This document shows, in pieces, positions 14,096 through 15,689 of a stretch of DNA of 15,689 nucleotides. How positions within the stretch are numbered: the first letter of the stretch is position 1; each line of letters starts with the position of its first letter. The notes under the pieces were generated by a model. The model did no database searches. It was not told the origin of the DNA and saw nothing but the letters and a program-made list of their open reading frames with translations. Origin of the DNA: Rickettsiales bacterium (GTDB lineage Bacteria > Pseudomonadota > Alphaproteobacteria > Rickettsiales > UBA1997); the NCBI GenBank assembly GCA_023262945.1, contig JALQXY010000078.1, positions 1 to 15,689 of the forward strand. The letters are read 5' to 3'. The position numbers and the translations under genes were made by a program.

Positions 14096-15581
14096 TTTAA
14101 ATGAAGAGCAATTTAACAAAATTAAACAAGACAATCAAGGTCTGACCTTGTTCAAAAAAATAAGCGCCGATCTTATAACTCCAACCCTATCATTAGTTAA
14201 ATTATCAAAGTATTTTGACAGCAATATATTTCTTTTTGAATCAGTAGAAAAAGGTAGCAATAAAGGACGTTTCTCTGTTATTGGTTTTGATCCCGATCAA
14301 ATATGGCAATGTCAAAATGGTCAGTCATCAATAAATAAAAATTTTTCTTATAACCAAAAAGATTTTTCTTTGCAACATGGTGAAATTTTAGAAAATTTAC
14401 GAAAATTTATCACGGAAGCTCAAATAAATAATGATCCGACATGGAACCTACCAGCAATGAGCAGCGGTATTTTTGGCTATATGGGGTATGATATGATACA
14501 ATATATGGAGGATATTTCACAAAATAATAAGCCGGATACTATAAATATCCCTGACTCTATATTTATCAGACCTCAAGTAATTATTATTTTTGATAACTTG
14601 TTTGATTTAGCAATAATTTGCGCCCCTTGCTTTAAAAATGACAACAAAGAATATCAAGAATTATGCTATAAAATAGATAAAACAATCCATATATTAAGAT
14701 CAGAAATTGCTTTAGATAAAAAAGAAAAGCTTAATACAAAATTTAATTTTATTTCAAATTGTACCAAGCAAGAATATTGCCAAATGGTTGAAAAATCTAA
14801 AGAATATATTAAAGATGGCGATATATTTCAAGTTTTACCATCACAAAGATTTTCTGCTGATTTTCCTAGTCATATATCAGAATTTGACTTTTATCGCTCT
14901 TTGCGATCAATTAACCCTTCGCCATTTTTATTTTATTTACAATTTGAAGATTTTGTTATTAGCGGCTCCAGTCCAGAAATAATGGCTTCAGCTAAAAATA
15001 AAATAGTAACAGTTAGACCGCTTGCTGGCACCAGAAAAAGAGGTAATAATAAAATAGAAGATGAGAAAATTTCTCAAGAGTTATTAAAGGACGAAAAAGA
15101 AATCGCAGAACATTTAATGTTAATAGATCTTGGTCGTCATGATGTTGGTAGAGTGTCCAAAGAGGCTTCGGTTAAGGTAACCGAAAAAATGACGATAGAA
15201 TATTATTCTCATGTTATGCATATTTCATCAAATGTTGAAGGCATATTAAAAGATAATTGCGATGCGTTAGATGTTTTAATTTCTTCATTTCCAGCAGGAA
15301 CGGTTAGTGGAGCACCAAAAATAAGAGCTATGGAAATAATATATGAAATAGAAAAAGAAAAAAGAAGTTTTTATGCTGGATGTGTTGGCTATTTTGCTAG
15401 CAATGGTGATATGGAAACTTGCATTACCTTACGCTCAGCATTAATAAAAGATAAAAAAATATATTTGCAATCTGGTGCAGGAGTTGTTTATGATTCTAAG
15501 GCTGATTTAGAATATGAAGAATGTCTTAATAAAGCGCAGGCTTTAATTAAGGCCTGTCATAATATCGACAGCATCGATTAA
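14085..15581 (+). CDS. trpE: Anthranilate synthase component I
   Basis: Converts chorismate plus ammonia (from the TrpG glutaminase) to anthranilate, the first step of tryptophan synthesis. The 498 residues carry FLFESVEKGSNKGRFSVIGF in the N-terminal part expected to bind the tryptophan inhibitor, DGDIFQVLPSQRF (244-256), SGSSPEIM, RPLAGTRKRG (311-320), PAGTVSGAPK (403-412), GDMETCITLRS and GAGVVYDS. GTVSGAPK favours TrpE over PabB, which usually has GSITGAPK. The DLGRND motif reads DLGRHD (348-353), with His352 in place of Asn. Start is GTG inside the ppiD 3' end, no Shine-Dalgarno, likely coupled. No trpG or other trp gene follows; the next gene is on the opposite strand. Confidence 0.94.
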   Translation: MSYNLNEEQFNKIKQDNQGLTLFKKISADLITPTLSLVKLSKYFDSNIFLFESVEKGSNKGRFSVIGFDPDQIWQCQNGQSSINKNFSYNQKDFSLQHGEILENLRKFITEAQINNDPTWNLPAMSSGIFGYMGYDMIQYMEDISQNNKPDTINIPDSIFIRPQVIIIFDNLFDLAIICAPCFKNDNKEYQELCYKIDKTIHILRSEIALDKKEKLNTKFNFISNCTKQEYCQMVEKSKEYIKDGDIFQVLPSQRFSADFPSHISEFDFYRSLRSINPSPFLFYLQFEDFVISGSSPEIMASAKNKIVTVRPLAGTRKRGNNKIEDEKISQELLKDEKEIAEHLMLIDLGRHDVGRVSKEASVKVTEKMTIEYYSHVMHISSNVEGILKDNCDALDVLISSFPAGTVSGAPKIRAMEIIYEIEKEKRSFYAGCVGYFASNGDMETCITLRSALIKDKKIYLQSGAGVVYDSKADLEYEECLNKAQALIKACHNIDSID

Positions 15582-15590
15582 AAGAGATAT

Positions 15591-15620
15591 AATACCAAAT
15601 CCAATCTTTAAATAAAATTA
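15591..15620 (+). repeat. Dispersed intergenic repeat, copy R4
   Basis: Begins AATACCAAATC and ends ATCTTTAAATAAAATTA. It lies 9 bases after the trpE stop and overlaps the last four codons and stop of the partial gene entering from the right. Confidence 0.7.
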
Positions 15621-15689
15621 TTCCATTCATCAGATTGCTCACTTAATCCAAGTAGATTTGATTTAACGTTTTTAGTAAATGCATCTTCA
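15608..15689 (-). CDS. 3' end of an unidentified gene (truncated by the window edge)
   Basis: A minus-strand frame is open from the right edge to a TAA at 15608-15610 and gives 26 residues ending LGLSEQSDEWNNFI. Composition (Glu, Asp, Ser, Trp) looks like real protein rather than random AT-rich sequence, and the gene would converge on trpE. The start and most of the body lie outside the window and no family is recognised. Its last codons and stop lie inside repeat copy R4. Confidence 0.5.
   Translation of the reverse strand, partial: EDAFTKNVKSNLLGLSEQSDEWNNFI

Noticed and set aside
14040..14100. Tryptophan attenuator or leader peptide before trpE
   Set aside because: trpE starts inside the 3' end of ppiD; there is no leader region with Trp codons.
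14085..15581. PabB (aminodeoxychorismate synthase) as identity of the last complete gene
   Set aside because: The GTVSGAPK motif, the full-length N-terminal domain and the ppiD neighbour favour TrpE.

Overview
The window is AT-rich bacterial DNA (by eye about 25-30% GC) from an alphaproteobacterium, most likely a Rickettsiales-like or other host-associated lineage. The assignment is an inference. It rests on the low GC, an S16 protein with a long charged C-terminal tail, PpiD overlapping TrpE, FtsY without the long acidic N-terminal domain, and the absence of Shine-Dalgarno motifs before any gene. Unlike strongly reduced Rickettsiaceae, this organism keeps aspartokinase (LysC), anthranilate synthase (TrpE) and glutathione synthetase (GshB), so it is metabolically less reduced. 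No tRNA, rRNA, CRISPR array or insertion sequence was seen.

Layout. Bases 1-150 are foreign to the rest: about 53% GC, with one open plus-strand frame that reads like the segment between motifs A and B of a eukaryotic non-LTR (LINE-type) reverse transcriptase. Composition drops sharply to about 20% GC after base 150. Then on the minus strand come rdgB, rpsP (S16), a 526-base gene-poor gap rich in inverted repeats, a prepilin-like protein with a LamG-like ectodomain, and tmk. tmk faces an SDR oxidoreductase gene with only 5 bases between the start codons. The SDR gene converges on an nlpD-ftsY pair. A prepilin peptidase (pilD) diverges from nlpD and overlaps recO tail to tail. recO is coupled to gshB. 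gshB diverges from a RimJ/RimL-type GNAT gene, which overlaps rluC tail to tail. lysC-crcB-rluC form a compact minus-strand operon. After a 259-base divergent region with a perfect 15-bp hairpin, ppiD and trpE run on the plus strand, and a truncated unknown gene enters from the right edge.

Functional themes. One is envelope and secretion: FtsY targets membrane proteins, PpiD is a periplasmic chaperone, NlpD is a likely amidase activator, and the prepilin-like substrate and PilD fit a type IV pilus or pseudopilus system. The second is core information processing: S16, RluC-type pseudouridine synthase, RecO, Tmk and RdgB. The third is amino acid and redox metabolism: LysC, TrpE and GshB.

The strongest non-gene signals are the eukaryote-like reverse transcriptase fragment at the left edge (chimeric contig end or real insertion) and a dispersed intergenic repeat of about 30 bp. 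The repeat has at least five recognisable copies, some arranged as inverted pairs that form long hairpins.
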